A stretch of DNA of 64,000 nt from Hyphomicrobiaceae bacterium (GCA_020637815.1 JACKJS010000001.1:620001-684000); one strand, 5' to 3'. Positions 1 to 11,823 are shown, numbered from the stretch's first letter. Notes: a model not told the origin generated them from the sequence alone. Translations and numbers: made by a program.

Positions 1-125
1 GTGGGGTCCTTCGGCGCACCGAGCGAGATACCGTCCACGCTGGCATCCTTCGGGACCACGCCATCGTGCTTCAGCTGTTGTACGGCGGCCAAGACGTGGC
101 CATGAAACCCAGTGAAAACGTCCAT
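1..125 (-). CDS. argS: Arginyl-tRNA synthetase, N-terminal fragment (runs off window)
   Basis: Only the first 41 codons are present; the gene continues beyond base 1. The translation begins MDVFTGFHGHVLAAVQQL and has an LGAPKDP stretch. This matches the N-terminal additional domain of bacterial ArgS, where a short helix (MN-F--FH--I---L--L) is followed by an E/GxPKDP-type motif. A GGAG Shine-Dalgarno sits 6 bases before the ATG. It lies 29 bp downstream of dgt on the same strand; dgt-argS is a usual alphaproteobacterial order, which supports the call. Too little sequence is present to see catalytic motifs. Confidence 0.72.
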   Translation of the reverse strand, partial: MDVFTGFHGHVLAAVQQLKHDGVVPKDASVDGISLGAPKDP

Positions 126-154
126 GAAAACTCCAGAAAATCTGTGGCGCGCGA

Positions 155-1393
155 CTATCGCAAATCCGGTGTCGCGTCAAACAGGCGGCGGTGTTCGGCG
201 ATCGCGTAGCGGTCCGTCTGCCCGGCGATGAAGTCGGCCACGTGACGGGCCGAGGCGCGCGGATCGTTGCTGCGCGCCTCGGCGCGCCACTCTGGAGGCA
301 GCGCTGCAGGATCGCTCCGATAGCGTTGGAAGAGCTCGACCACGAGGTCCTCGGCATCTCCCATGATCCGCATCACGCGCGGATGCCGGTAGACGCGTGC
401 GTAGAGGAACGTTCGCAGCTGGCCGAGATCGTCCAGCATCGATGGGGAGAAGCCGGCGGTCGCGCGCTCCGCCGACCGGATGTCGTCGGCCGACGCAGGC
501 TGCAAAGCCGCAAGGCGTTCTCGCGTCTCGTGCAACAGGTCGTCGACCATGGCCGTGATCAGACGCCGCTTCAATTCGTATAGCCGCCGCGCCGCCTCGA
601 TGCCTGGAAAGATCGCATCGAGTTCGTCGAGGTGGCGTGCGGCGAAGGGCACGCTCGCGAGTTCGGCGAACGAGAAGCAACCCGCACGATAACCGTCATC
701 GATGTCATGCGCGTTGTAGGCGATGTCATCGGCCAGCGCGGCGATCTGGGCCTCGAGCGAGGCAAAACTGTCGAGTTCGAGATCGTGCGTCTGGCAATAG
801 TCGAGGATGGGCTCTGGCACGGGCTTCCCTGCCCTGCCCAACGGCCCATTGTGTTTGACGAGCCCCTCGAGGGTTTCCCATGTGAGGTTGAGCCCATCGA
901 ACCCGCCGTAAATCCGCTCAAGTTCAGTCACGACGCGCAAGGACTGGGCATTGTGGTCGAAGCCGCCCGCATCGGTCATGGCCGCATCGAGCGCCCGTTC
1001 GCCGGCATGCCCGAATGGCGGATGGCCGAGATCGTGGGCCAGCGCAACGGCTTCGGTCAGATCTTCGTCGGCCTGAAGCGCCCGCGCGATGCTCCTGGCG
1101 ATCTGAGAGACCTCCAGGCTGTGGGTCAGGCGCGAGCGATAGTGATCGCCCTCATGGTAGATGAAGACCTGCGTCTTGTGGTTTAAGCGGCGAAATGCAG
1201 TCGAGTGCAGGATGCGGTCGCGGTCGCGCGCATAAGGTCTGCGCGTGGGGCTCTGAGGCTCGGAAAGCCGCCGCCCCCTGCTCTGGCGCACGTCCTGAGC
1301 GTAGGGCGCCAAAATGCCGGGCCCCGGCGGGCTCTCGCCGGAGCCGGGAGCGCCCAAAAGCGGCTCAACCTTCCCTGGTTCGCTGATTGACAA
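155..1393 (-). CDS. dgt: Deoxyguanosinetriphosphate triphosphohydrolase-like protein
   Basis: Predicted dNTP triphosphohydrolase of the HD superfamily, which splits dGTP (and often other dNTPs) into the nucleoside and tripolyphosphate. Motifs seen: RDRDRILHSTAFRRL (about residues 57-70), the metal ligand H in THSLEVSQIAR (about 91), and the HD pair in AHDLGHPPFGHAGE (about 119-132). Length (412 aa) is typical of the long alphaproteobacterial form. The longest frame starts with TTG at 1393. The family usually begins near the APY motif around residue 29, so a TTG near 1312 is an alternative. Divergent from the erpA-type gene and upstream of argS, a conserved neighbourhood. Confidence 0.9.
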   Translation of the reverse strand: MSISEPGKVEPLLGAPGSGESPPGPGILAPYAQDVRQSRGRRLSEPQSPTRRPYARDRDRILHSTAFRRLNHKTQVFIYHEGDHYRSRLTHSLEVSQIARSIARALQADEDLTEAVALAHDLGHPPFGHAGERALDAAMTDAGGFDHNAQSLRVVTELERIYGGFDGLNLTWETLEGLVKHNGPLGRAGKPVPEPILDYCQTHDLELDSFASLEAQIAALADDIAYNAHDIDDGYRAGCFSFAELASVPFAARHLDELDAIFPGIEAARRLYELKRRLITAMVDDLLHETRERLAALQPASADDIRSAERATAGFSPSMLDDLGQLRTFLYARVYRHPRVMRIMGDAEDLVVELFQRYRSDPAALPPEWRAEARSNDPRASARHVADFIAGQTDRYAIAEHRRLFDATPDLR

Positions 1394-1443
1394 TACCGCC
1401 GGCCGTTCTCATCTTACGGTCACAAAGGAGTGGCTAACCGAAG

Positions 1444-1776
1444 ATGAGCGACCCGTCCATTACCATCAGCGAACGCGCGGCCAAGCGCATCGTGGAACTC
1501 GTGAAGGCCGACGAGAACGCGGAGATTTTCCGCGTCGCCGTCGAAGGCGGCGGCTGTTCTGGGTTCCAGTATCGCTTCGAGCTGGACAAGGGCGCGGCGC
1601 CCGGCGACATGCTGATCGAACGCGACGGGGCGACCGTGGCCATCGATCCGATCTCCGCCGGGTTCGTCACCGGATCGGAGCTGGACTTCGTCGACGAATT
1701 GATCGGTGCCCAGTTCACGATCCACAACCCCAACGCCACGGCGTCGTGCGGCTGCGGCACCAGCTTCTCGATCTAG
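1444..1776 (+). CDS. erpA: Iron-sulfur cluster insertion protein, ErpA/IscA type
   Basis: A-type Fe-S carrier of 110 aa. The three family cysteines are visible: one in GGGCSGFQY (residue 38) and two in the C-terminal CGCG motif (102 and 104). Such proteins accept a cluster from the SUF scaffold and pass it to apo-enzymes. The window holds a second A-type carrier (sufA at about 56 kb) inside the suf operon; this stand-alone copy beside dgt matches the position of the ErpA-like gene in Rhizobiales. An AAGGAG lies 13 bases before the ATG. Assignment to ErpA rather than IscA rests on context. Confidence 0.85.
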   Translation: MSDPSITISERAAKRIVELVKADENAEIFRVAVEGGGCSGFQYRFELDKGAAPGDMLIERDGATVAIDPISAGFVTGSELDFVDELIGAQFTIHNPNATASCGCGTSFSI

Positions 1777-1842
1777 CAAAAACGGTCCTGGCGTCCTACG
1801 CGCGCGGTTGCCTCGCACGGCCGCGCAAGGCTATGTGGACGC

Positions 1843-2625
1843 ATGAAGATCGCGACCTGGAACATCAACGGCATCAAGGCCCGGCTCGAAACCGTGAAGA
1901 CATGGCTGGTTGCGGCCTCGCCGGACATCGCCTGCTTCCAAGAGATCAAGAGCGTGGACGAGAACTTCCCCGCCGAAGTGTTCGAAGAACTCGGCTACAA
2001 CGTCGCCGTCCACGGCCAGAAGGGGTTCAACGGCGTCGCGCTTTTGTCGAAACTGCCATTCGACGAGGTCGTGCGCGGCCTACCTGGCGATCCGGACGAC
2101 GTGCAGGCGCGCTACATCGAAGGCGTGGTTTCGGTTCCCTCCGGTGTCGTGCGCGTGGTGAACATCTATCTGCCGAACGGCAATCCGACCGATTCCGACA
2201 AGTTCCCCTACAAGCTTGCCTGGATGGAGCGGCTCAAGGCGCGCATCAAAGAGCTGCTCACTTATGAGGAGCCGTTCGTCGTCGCGGGCGACTACAACGT
2301 TATTCCCACGTCCGCGGACGTCTACGATCCGGCGGCATGGCTGAACGACGCGTTGTTCCGCCCGGAATCACGTGCGCACTTCCGAGCCCTGTTGAATTTG
2401 GGACTCACGGACGCGTTCCGCGCCTGCCACGACGAACCGCATCAGTTCACGTTTTGGGACTATCAGGCCGGTGCCTGGCAGAAAAACCATGGCCTCCGCA
2501 TCGACCATTTCCTGCTGTCGCCGCAAGCTGCCGACAGGCTCGAAACTTGCGATATCGACTCAGAGCCGCGCGGTTGGGAGAAGCCGTCCGATCATGTGCC
2601 AGTGGTGCTGGAACTCGCGGTGTAG
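1843..2625 (+). CDS. xthA: Exodeoxyribonuclease III
   Basis: AP endonuclease / 3'-5' exonuclease of the EEP superfamily for base-excision repair. Family signatures in order: WNINGI at residues 6-11 with catalytic Asn7, FQEIK with metal-binding Glu34, GDYNV (Asp/Asn pair) near residue 150, and a C-terminal SDHVPV with the general base His251. Length (260 aa) is normal. It starts 66 bp after the erpA stop on the same strand. Because the downstream ExoR-like gene is convergent, the transcript should end near 2630. Confidence 0.93.
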   Translation: MKIATWNINGIKARLETVKTWLVAASPDIACFQEIKSVDENFPAEVFEELGYNVAVHGQKGFNGVALLSKLPFDEVVRGLPGDPDDVQARYIEGVVSVPSGVVRVVNIYLPNGNPTDSDKFPYKLAWMERLKARIKELLTYEEPFVVAGDYNVIPTSADVYDPAAWLNDALFRPESRAHFRALLNLGLTDAFRACHDEPHQFTFWDYQAGAWQKNHGLRIDHFLLSPQAADRLETCDIDSEPRGWEKPSDHVPVVLELAV

Positions 2626-2641
2626 GGAGAGGCGACGCCTG

Positions 2642-3628
2642 CTATTGCAGTCCGCCTAGGTCCGAATCGGACATCCCAAAGCCAACCGACATCCCCATGG
2701 CTGCCGGCGGCACAAGATCCACCGGGCCGAGCCGCGGCTCCGTCCGTGCCGTCAGCGACGGCAGCTGCGCCGCGGGAACGGCCCGGACCGCCGCTGCGTC
2801 CGTCGCGATGTTCACGGCCGTGGTCGTGGGGCGCGCGCCTGACATATGCGGCATCAGTGCCTGAGCCTCTTGAACAGTGGCGCGATCGGCAAGAGCAATC
2901 GTCTTCGCGTAGCTTTCATCGATCCAGGCGACATTATCGTCGTCTCCGCCCGCGTTCTGCTTGGCGAGCATCAACAGAGCCAAGCCTTGCGCCTGCCGCT
3001 GCCGCACGCCGTCACCGCTCCAGAGCATCTCGCCGAGAACTGCCTGCGCTCCGGCGTGCTGCTTGCGCGCGGCCATGGTCAGCCAATTCGCCGCGATGGT
3101 GCGGTTTTGCTCGACGCCCGTACCGGTGAGATAGAGACGCGCGAGCTGATACTGCGCTTCGGCGTCGCCGAAATAGGCTCCGGCATGACGCAGCAACCCG
3201 GCGGCATAGACGGGATCGGGATGCAGCGGTGCACCAGAGATCCCGGCAACGTAATAGCGTCCCAGCGCGCAGAACGCCTCACCCACATAGCGTGCGATCG
3301 GGCTCGACGAAGGAACGTCCGCATACTGATCGGCAATGTCTTGATAGTATTGGAACGCCTTCGAATCGTCTTTCGGCACCGCCCCGCCCTTGGCATAGAG
3401 CCGTGCGAGTTTGAGCTGCGCCCCGAGCACTCCGTGGCCTGCCGCGTATTCGAGCGCGGGCAGCGCGGACTCCGGATTGCCGGCATTCATGGCGCTCATG
3501 CCTTGGCGATAGGCGTCCGTCGCCGACACATAAGGCGGCGGAGCGTCGGTGCTGCTAACTCCAGCCGGTGTCAGCACGATGAATGCCGCGAGCGCGCTGC
3601 CGATCTGGGATGCGCTAAATATCGGCAT
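2642..3628 (-). CDS. exoR: ExoR-like periplasmic Sel1-repeat protein
   Basis: 328 aa. A hydrophobic N-terminus (MPIFSASQIGSALAAFIVL) looks like a signal peptide. It is followed by Sel1/TPR-like helical repeats with A.LG.LY...G.GV patterns at about residues 60-90, 150-185 and 190-220. The order of repeats and segments such as GDAEAQYQLARLYL and KQHAGAQAVLGEMLW resembles rhizobial ExoR, the periplasmic inhibitor of the ChvG/ChvI two-component system. This copy has an extra Pro/Thr-rich tail of about 80 residues. The chosen ATG (3628) overlaps the last 14 bases of ilvD in another frame, suggesting translational coupling. ExoR function is inferred; a generic Sel1 protein is the alternative. Confidence 0.68.
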   Translation of the reverse strand: MPIFSASQIGSALAAFIVLTPAGVSSTDAPPPYVSATDAYRQGMSAMNAGNPESALPALEYAAGHGVLGAQLKLARLYAKGGAVPKDDSKAFQYYQDIADQYADVPSSSPIARYVGEAFCALGRYYVAGISGAPLHPDPVYAAGLLRHAGAYFGDAEAQYQLARLYLTGTGVEQNRTIAANWLTMAARKQHAGAQAVLGEMLWSGDGVRQRQAQGLALLMLAKQNAGGDDDNVAWIDESYAKTIALADRATVQEAQALMPHMSGARPTTTAVNIATDAAAVRAVPAAQLPSLTARTEPRLGPVDLVPPAAMGMSVGFGMSDSDLGGLQ

Positions 3629-5339
3629 AGCACTTCCCTTCCGCCGCACCGCCGGGATGTGTCACCGCCCCTTCACGTGCGGCGCCAACCAGCTGCGCGT
3701 ATTTCCAAATACAGCCGCTCTCGAACACGGGCTTGGGCGGCTGCCAATCCTTGGCGCGCGTCGCAAGTTCTTCCTCGCTGAGTTCGACGTCGATGATGCC
3801 CTCTACCGCGTCGAGCGTAATCATATCGCCATCGCGGATCAGACCGATGGGCCCGCACACCGCGGCCTCGGGCCCTACATGGCCAACGCAGAAACCGCGC
3901 GTCGCGCCGGAGAAGCGCCCATCCGTGATGAGCGCGACCTTGTCGCCCATTCCCTGGCCGTAGAGAGCCGCCGTCGTCGACAGCATCTCGCGCATGCCGG
4001 GGCCGCCCTTGGGGCCTTCGTAGCGGATGACGATGACGTCGCCCTCACTGTACTGTTTCGCGCTCACGGCGGTGAATGCCTCTTCCTCGCTATTGAAGCA
4101 GCGAGCGGGCCCACGGAACTTCAGGTTCTTCAAACCTGCGACTTTGACGATAGCGCCGTCCGGCGCCAGCGACCCCCTGAGCCCCACCACGCCGCCGGTC
4201 GGTGTGATCGGGTTATCAGCAGAACGCACAACGTCCTGGTCTGGGTTCCATTCGACCTTGGAAAGATTTTCCGCGATCGTCCGGCCCGTGACGGTCAGGC
4301 AGTCGCCATGCAGATAGCCGTGATCGAGAAGCGTCTTCATGAGTAGCGGCACGCCGCCCGCCTCAAACATATCCTTCGCGACATACCGGCCGCCGGGCTT
4401 GAGATCGGCGATATAGGGCGTCTTCTTGAAAATCTCGGCGACGTCGAACAGGTCAAACTCGATGCCGCATTCGTGGGCGATGGCCGGCAGATGCAGCGCC
4501 GCGTTCGTCGAACCGCCTGACGCCGCGACAACCGCTGCTGCGTTTTCAAGTGACTGACGGGTGACGATGTCCCGCGGGCGGATGTTGAGCGCGAGAAGGT
4601 CCATGATCTTCTCGCCCGCCGCCATGCAGAACCGATCGCGGATTTCGTAAGGCGCGGGCGCGCCGGCCGAGTACGGCAAGGCGAGACCGATGGCTTCCGA
4701 CACTGTCGCCATCGTGTTGGCGGTGAACTGAGCGCCGCACGCGCCTGCGGACGGACAGGCGACCTGCTCCAGTTCGTCCAAATCGTCGAGCGACATATTG
4801 CCGACCGAGACCTGGCCAACCGCTTCGAACAGATCTTGAACGGTGACAGGCCGTCCGCGGAACGTGCCGGGGAGGATCGAACCGCCATAGATGAAGATCG
4901 ACGGCACGTTGAGGCGGCACATCGCCATCATCATGCCGGGCAGCGACTTGTCGCAGCCGGCGAGCCCAACGAGCGCGTCGTAGCAATGCCCGCGCATCGT
5001 CAATTCGACGCTATCGGCGATCACTTCGCGCGACGGCAACGAGGACTTCATGCCCTGATGGCCCATGGCGATGCCGTCGGTGACCGTGATGGTGCAGAAC
5101 TCGCGCGGCGTGCCGTCCTTGGACGCCACGCCCTGCTTCACGGCTTGCGCCTGCCGCATCAGGGCGATGTTGCATGGCGCCGCCTCGTTCCAGCAGGTGG
5201 CCACACCGACAAAAGGCTGATGAATTTGGCCGCGCGTCAGCCCCATCGCGTAATAATACGAGCGATGCGGGGCGCGGGATGGCCCTTCCGTTACGTGCCT
5301 ACTCGGCAAACGGGACTTATCGAACGTCTTTGCGTCCAT
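3615..5339 (-). CDS. ilvD: Dihydroxy-acid dehydratase
   Basis: 574-aa IlvD/Edd-family dehydratase converting 2,3-dihydroxy-3-methylvalerate/isovalerate to the 2-keto acids of isoleucine and valine synthesis. The three Fe-S cysteine regions are present: THCNIALMRQA-like ATCWNEAAPCN near residue 50, GLAGCDKSLPGMMMAM near 125, and CPSAGACGAQFTANTM near 200. The C-terminal GRFSGATRGFCVGHVGPEA is intact. The shorter length and KSLPG form are those of the alphaproteobacterial IlvD group rather than the 616-aa enterobacterial enzyme. Its 3' end overlaps the ExoR-like start. Confidence 0.94.
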   Translation of the reverse strand: MDAKTFDKSRLPSRHVTEGPSRAPHRSYYYAMGLTRGQIHQPFVGVATCWNEAAPCNIALMRQAQAVKQGVASKDGTPREFCTITVTDGIAMGHQGMKSSLPSREVIADSVELTMRGHCYDALVGLAGCDKSLPGMMMAMCRLNVPSIFIYGGSILPGTFRGRPVTVQDLFEAVGQVSVGNMSLDDLDELEQVACPSAGACGAQFTANTMATVSEAIGLALPYSAGAPAPYEIRDRFCMAAGEKIMDLLALNIRPRDIVTRQSLENAAAVVAASGGSTNAALHLPAIAHECGIEFDLFDVAEIFKKTPYIADLKPGGRYVAKDMFEAGGVPLLMKTLLDHGYLHGDCLTVTGRTIAENLSKVEWNPDQDVVRSADNPITPTGGVVGLRGSLAPDGAIVKVAGLKNLKFRGPARCFNSEEEAFTAVSAKQYSEGDVIVIRYEGPKGGPGMREMLSTTAALYGQGMGDKVALITDGRFSGATRGFCVGHVGPEAAVCGPIGLIRDGDMITLDAVEGIIDVELSEEELATRAKDWQPPKPVFESGCIWKYAQLVGAAREGAVTHPGGAAEGKCYADI

Positions 5340-5673
5340 CTACCAATGCCAGCCGGCATTAGCAGCGCTGACGGTGTTCCGCCTTAGCCCTGCGTGCCAG
5401 CCAGTCGCTCCCTGGCCTGCCCCCATCGCATTATCTTTGCGATTGTCTTGTGAGGCCAATGATCCTCTGAACTCGTTTCGATTTCACAAAGTTTTATGGC
5501 GCAAACGAGGCGCAGGGTCGGCGCTTTGTTGTAATTCAGCTACAGTCGAGAATATTCTGAATTTTTGGTGTTTTCTAGCGTCGAAAGGGGAGCCGGCGCG
5601 GACTCTTCCGTCCGCATACCGCGTTATGCGGGAGCCTGAATAGGGCCCCGCTCGACCGCGGCTAAGACGACCC
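5340..5673. other. Intergenic region between valS and ilvD, no gene seen
   Basis: 334 bases that are locally AT-richer than their surroundings. Both flanking genes point leftward, so this should hold the end of the valS transcript and the ilvD promoter. Visible structure: an inverted repeat CCGCATA / TATGCGG with a 6-base spacer (5612-5631), a perfect 10-base palindrome AGAATATTCT (5549-5558), and a longer-range pair ACAAAG (5486-5491) / CTTTGT (5524-5529) enclosing GC-rich sequence. An 89-codon open frame on the plus strand has no family features and I do not call it. Confidence 0.5.
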
Positions 5674-8409
<2,736 letters not shown>

Positions 8410-8531
8410 GGATGGACGCGGACGCTTGGATACGAGGGCTGCAAAAGAACCGCCCAGCAAAAATTGCTGGGCGAAAATGTAGGCCTGCGCGTCCTACGAC
8501 CGCATGTTCCGTGCTGTCAACTTTCGTCTGT

Positions 8532-9746
8532 TCAGTCCTGGCCGCGCTGCAACGCGTCCGCGTCGAGTTCCTCTCGGATCATGCGCGGCATGTTCTCATC
8601 GAGCCACTCGCGGAGCATTGGACGAAGCATGTCCTTGATGCTGTCCTCCAGTGATTTGGGGACGGACTGTTCGTGCGAAACGGCACCGTTGGTCTGAACC
8701 GCCAAGGCTTCGGCGGTGACCTGGTGTACCGGCGGCACGTAGAGGGGCGCGGCTTCTACCGGTGGTTCCGGTGCCAGCTCGGCGCTCGGTTGCGGCGGCC
8801 AGAACGGCGCTTTTTCCGGCGCGGCGTCTGCGAGTACAAACGTCTCGTCGGATTCCATGTCCGTCAAAACCAGTTCGGATTCGCCTTCGCCTGCCTCGAG
8901 AACCGGCTCTGGCTCCAATCCCACCACGGCGTCCGGTTCGAAATCCGGAACGCTACCAGCCTCCGGATCCAGATGAGTCCCCTCTACCGGCGTCTGCTCG
9001 CCCATTGGGACCGCCATCGGGAAGTCGCCCGGCAGCGGACTCATTCCGGTCTGCGCCTCAACAGCCGGCAATTCCGGCTCCGGTATTTCGGCGAATGGAG
9101 CCTCCGGCACGGGCGCCTCGAAGCTCGGTGTCAGCGGTGCGGCAGCGGCCGGCGACTGACCGGCTTTCAGCGCGGCGATTGCGCGCTCAAGCGCGGACGC
9201 GGCTTCCTCGCTGGCAGACAATTTAGGCTGGGCCGGCACGGGTTCAACGGGCATCTGAGGAGGCACCGGCGGCATTTCCGGGACCGCAGCTTCCTGCGGG
9301 AGTGCGGGCAGCTCGACCGCTTCTGCGCTTTCCAACGTCTCGAAGATGTCGGCTACCGGCTCCGGAGCGTCCGGCAAAACCTCGTCGAGTTCGAAGACCT
9401 CGTCGAGCTCATCGGTAATTTCTACGAACTCCGGCGCGGCCTCCACTGCCTCTGGAAGTTCGGACGGCTCATCCTCGACGAGTTCCAGCCCGCCAAGCTC
9501 CGCCGTCAGATCCATGATCTCTTCGTCTTCGTTGGCCGGCGTGTCGCCGCCCGCGCTTAAGACACGCGCGATGTCGTCGATGATCTGGTTGTCGGCTTCG
9601 CCCTCAAGCCCTTCGTCTTCAGACTGGACAGCCTTGGCCTGCGTCTCGACCTGGTCCTGACTTGCATCGTCGTCTGTGATGATCCGGCGTATGGAAGCGA
9701 GAATATCCTCCATCGTCGGTTCGGGAGCGCGCTCGGTGTTGCTCAT
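8532..9746 (-). CDS. popZ: PopZ-family polar organizing protein (DUF2497)
   Basis: 404 aa. Three-part layout of PopZ: a short conserved N-terminal helix (EPTMEDILASIRRIITDDD), a long acidic Pro/Glu/Ala-rich disordered middle (about residues 25-335), and a conserved C-terminal helical block (SLEDSIKDMLRPMLREWLDENMPRMIREELD) that drives oligomerisation. In Caulobacter PopZ forms the polar matrix that anchors the chromosome centromere via ParB. The linker here is much longer than Caulobacter's (177 aa in total), as in Rhizobiales. Located just upstream of valS, the usual neighbour of this family. Confidence 0.88.
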   Translation of the reverse strand: MSNTERAPEPTMEDILASIRRIITDDDASQDQVETQAKAVQSEDEGLEGEADNQIIDDIARVLSAGGDTPANEDEEIMDLTAELGGLELVEDEPSELPEAVEAAPEFVEITDELDEVFELDEVLPDAPEPVADIFETLESAEAVELPALPQEAAVPEMPPVPPQMPVEPVPAQPKLSASEEAASALERAIAALKAGQSPAAAAPLTPSFEAPVPEAPFAEIPEPELPAVEAQTGMSPLPGDFPMAVPMGEQTPVEGTHLDPEAGSVPDFEPDAVVGLEPEPVLEAGEGESELVLTDMESDETFVLADAAPEKAPFWPPQPSAELAPEPPVEAAPLYVPPVHQVTAEALAVQTNGAVSHEQSVPKSLEDSIKDMLRPMLREWLDENMPRMIREELDADALQRGQD

Positions 9747-9829
9747 AACTTGATCCCTTGCCGCCTCTCAAACTCATAACGCCCGGCGAAAGTCACCAGG
9801 GCTAAACTTTAGAGATAACTTAACACAAT

Positions 9830-9854
9830 GCTAACAGCCAAGTCTCTGCTTGGC
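9830..9854 (-). terminator. Possible terminator after tolC
   Basis: On the minus strand downstream of the tolC stop, a 6-bp stem GCCAAG / CTTGGC with a 6-base loop spans 9837-9854. It is followed by TGTTAG and AT-rich sequence but no clean U-run. Weak candidate. Confidence 0.35.
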
Positions 9855-9898
9855 ACGGGCATCGGCGTCTATGGTTAACGTCAGCAGCTTGGAATGGT

Positions 9899-11356
9899 TC
9901 AGTTATCGGCGAGCGGCGGCTCCGGCGGCTTGAGGCCGAACCACTTGTTCTTGATGATCTCGTAGTGCTCAAACGGATCGTAATAAGGAACTGAAAGACC
10001 GAGCGTTTGCGCATCCATCCGGCCGATGGCTGCATACAGCGAGTACTCGGCGACAACCCTATCGCGCAGGGCCGAAACCAGGCCAATTTGGGAGTTCAGA
10101 AGCTCCCGCTGCGCATCGAGGACGTCGAGCGTGGTCCTCTGGCCCACCTTCTCTTCCTCCCGAACGCCGGTTAGCGCGATCTTGTTCGCCGAAACGGCGG
10201 ATTCCGCCGATCTGATCGCCGGTCCCGAGGACTGCAGAATTCCCCAGTTGGAAATCACATCCGCGTGGACGCGCAAGCGGGAATCCTCCACCTCGCGCTT
10301 GAGCTGGTTGTTGGTCTCTTTGGCTTGGCGCACCCGCGCTGAGACGCTACCCCCTTGGTACAGCGGCACGTTGACGCGGCCCGTGACCGTGGTGGTCTCG
10401 ACGTCGTTGACCGTCGGACTCACATCGAAGCGCTTTTCATACCCGGCTTGCAGCGACACCTGGGGTAGCAATTCACCCATGATGCGCTCGACGGCATAGA
10501 GCGAGGCTTCCTCGTTGTAGACCGTTGCCAAGATCCCGGGATTCTCCCCGTCGCCCAGCGTCATCGCATCATCCAGCGAATTGGGAAGGAGATGGCGGAT
10601 CGACGGAGGCGCCTGAAGGCTCCCCGGCGGGTGACCGACGACCTGCTCGTAGGTTGCGCGGCTGGTCTTCAAATTAGCCTGAGCAACGCTCAGCGTCGCC
10701 AACGCCTCGGAGCGACGTGCCTCGGCCTGAGCCACGTCTGTTCGCGTCACCTCGCCAACATCGAATCGGTCGCGCGTCGCTTTCAATTGCTCGGTCAGCA
10801 CACGCACGTCGTTCTCGCGAAGGCGCACGACGGCCTGATCCCTCACCACGTTGACATAGGCCGTCGCCGCATCGAGGAGCACGGTCTGCTCGACTCCGCG
10901 CAGCACCTCGCGTTGGGCCTGCACGACCGACTTGGCCTCGCGCACCGCATTCAGGTTCTGGAAGCCCGCGAATAGCAGTTGAGACAGCTGGACCGCATAG
11001 CCATGTGGATGGCTCACACCGTTGGAGGTCAGCCCACCACCGACGATGGAGGCGGCACCGGCGAAGTTGCTATTCTGATTGACGTAGTTGGTGTCGGCTG
11101 AACCCGTGATGTTCGGTCGCAACCCCGACTTGGCCAATGCCACTTGCTCGTCGATCGCGCGCAGGCGGGCCCGTTCGGCATTCAGCACCGGATTGAGAAG
11201 ATAGGCGTCCGCAAGTGCCTGCTCGAGCGTCTCCGCCATCGCCGACGTAGAGACCATGCCGACCAAGAGTCCGAAGCCGAGCGCAAGCCAACGGCTGCTG
11301 CGCGGTGAGCCCACCGCGCAGTGCGACTTTGCGCACCTGCCCTGCAACCTTAGCAC
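9899..11356 (-). CDS. tolC: TolC-family outer membrane channel protein
   Basis: 485 aa. An N-terminal signal peptide (WLALGFGLLVGMVSTSAMA, cleavage near residue 42) is followed by ETLEQALADAYLLNPVLNAERARLRA. This is the usual start of TolC/OEP repeats, with two such repeats of about 200 residues (second around residues 260-430, GQRTTLDVLDAQRELLNSQ). The family forms trimeric outer-membrane exit ducts for type I secretion and RND/MFS efflux. No inner-membrane ABC or membrane-fusion partner is adjacent, so it is probably a shared, general TolC. The gene has its own leader; upstream is a non-coding stretch of about 370 bp. Confidence 0.88.
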   Translation of the reverse strand: MLRLQGRCAKSHCAVGSPRSSRWLALGFGLLVGMVSTSAMAETLEQALADAYLLNPVLNAERARLRAIDEQVALAKSGLRPNITGSADTNYVNQNSNFAGAASIVGGGLTSNGVSHPHGYAVQLSQLLFAGFQNLNAVREAKSVVQAQREVLRGVEQTVLLDAATAYVNVVRDQAVVRLRENDVRVLTEQLKATRDRFDVGEVTRTDVAQAEARRSEALATLSVAQANLKTSRATYEQVVGHPPGSLQAPPSIRHLLPNSLDDAMTLGDGENPGILATVYNEEASLYAVERIMGELLPQVSLQAGYEKRFDVSPTVNDVETTTVTGRVNVPLYQGGSVSARVRQAKETNNQLKREVEDSRLRVHADVISNWGILQSSGPAIRSAESAVSANKIALTGVREEEKVGQRTTLDVLDAQRELLNSQIGLVSALRDRVVAEYSLYAAIGRMDAQTLGLSVPYYDPFEHYEIIKNKWFGLKPPEPPLADN

Positions 11357-11723
11357 TCTGCTCTTTCTCCCAACGGTCAGCGGAGCCCCTACCGCTGCCG
11401 GGACTCACAATAGAGCAAGCAAGGCCTCAAAAGATAGCCAGGAAGGTGGCGGCCGCGGGTATTTCCGCAAAAAACTCAATGCACTGTGGGATCACCGCAA
11501 CAGTGGCGAAAGGCCGCGCGACCGCCTCGAGGCGCCGCATTCGAAGCGGCGTTCCCTGCCCTATGAGGCGGCGGGTGGAAGCGCGCAACGGCCATTCCGA
11601 TTCGATGCCAGCCAATTTGCGTCGCACCGCGGCAGTTACCCCCCATTAATGCGCCGGGTTGTAAGCGAAAGCGAACGTGACGCTGGACACGCGCGAGATT
11701 AGCGCTAGAAAGTCCAGCCCGGT
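11357..11723. other. Region between tolC and tRNA-Cys, no convincing gene
   Basis: About 370 bases that should contain the leftward tolC promoter and the rightward tRNA-Cys promoter. Short open frames exist on both strands (the longest antisense one spans 11427-11627), but none shows a family motif, and the plus-strand ones run through basic low-complexity residues. I see no repeat or hairpin of note. Confidence 0.45.
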
Positions 11724-11797
11724 GGCCACGTGGCGGAGTGGTGACGCAGCGGACTGCAAATCCGTATACCCCGGTTCGATTCCGGGCGTGGCCTCCA
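11724..11797 (+). tRNA. tRNA-Cys (GCA)
   Basis: 74-nt cloverleaf. The acceptor stem GGCCACG pairs with CGTGGCC. The D-arm is short, the anticodon loop CTGCAAA carries GCA, and the T-arm contains GGTTCGATTCC. The discriminator base is T and CCA is encoded. Anticodon GCA reads Cys codons. Confidence 0.95.
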
Positions 11798-11804
11798 AAA
11801 ATCC

Positions 11805-11823
11805 AGGCTCGGCCCCAGAGCCT
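11805..11823 (+). terminator. Possible tRNA-Cys terminator hairpin
   Basis: A 6-bp stem AGGCTC / GAGCCT with a 7-base loop starts 8 bases after the tRNA CCA end. There is no U-run, so Rho-independent termination is uncertain; it could also be the 3' processing context of the tRNA. Confidence 0.3.

Noticed and set aside
5374..5643. 89-codon plus-strand frame in the valS-ilvD gap
   Set aside because: Composition is unlike a protein of this genome, there is no ribosome binding site at a sensible distance and no motif. Treated as intergenic.
11427..11627. 66-codon minus-strand frame upstream of tolC
   Set aside because: No family features. Its leader role is unclear, and it is likely chance in GC-rich DNA.
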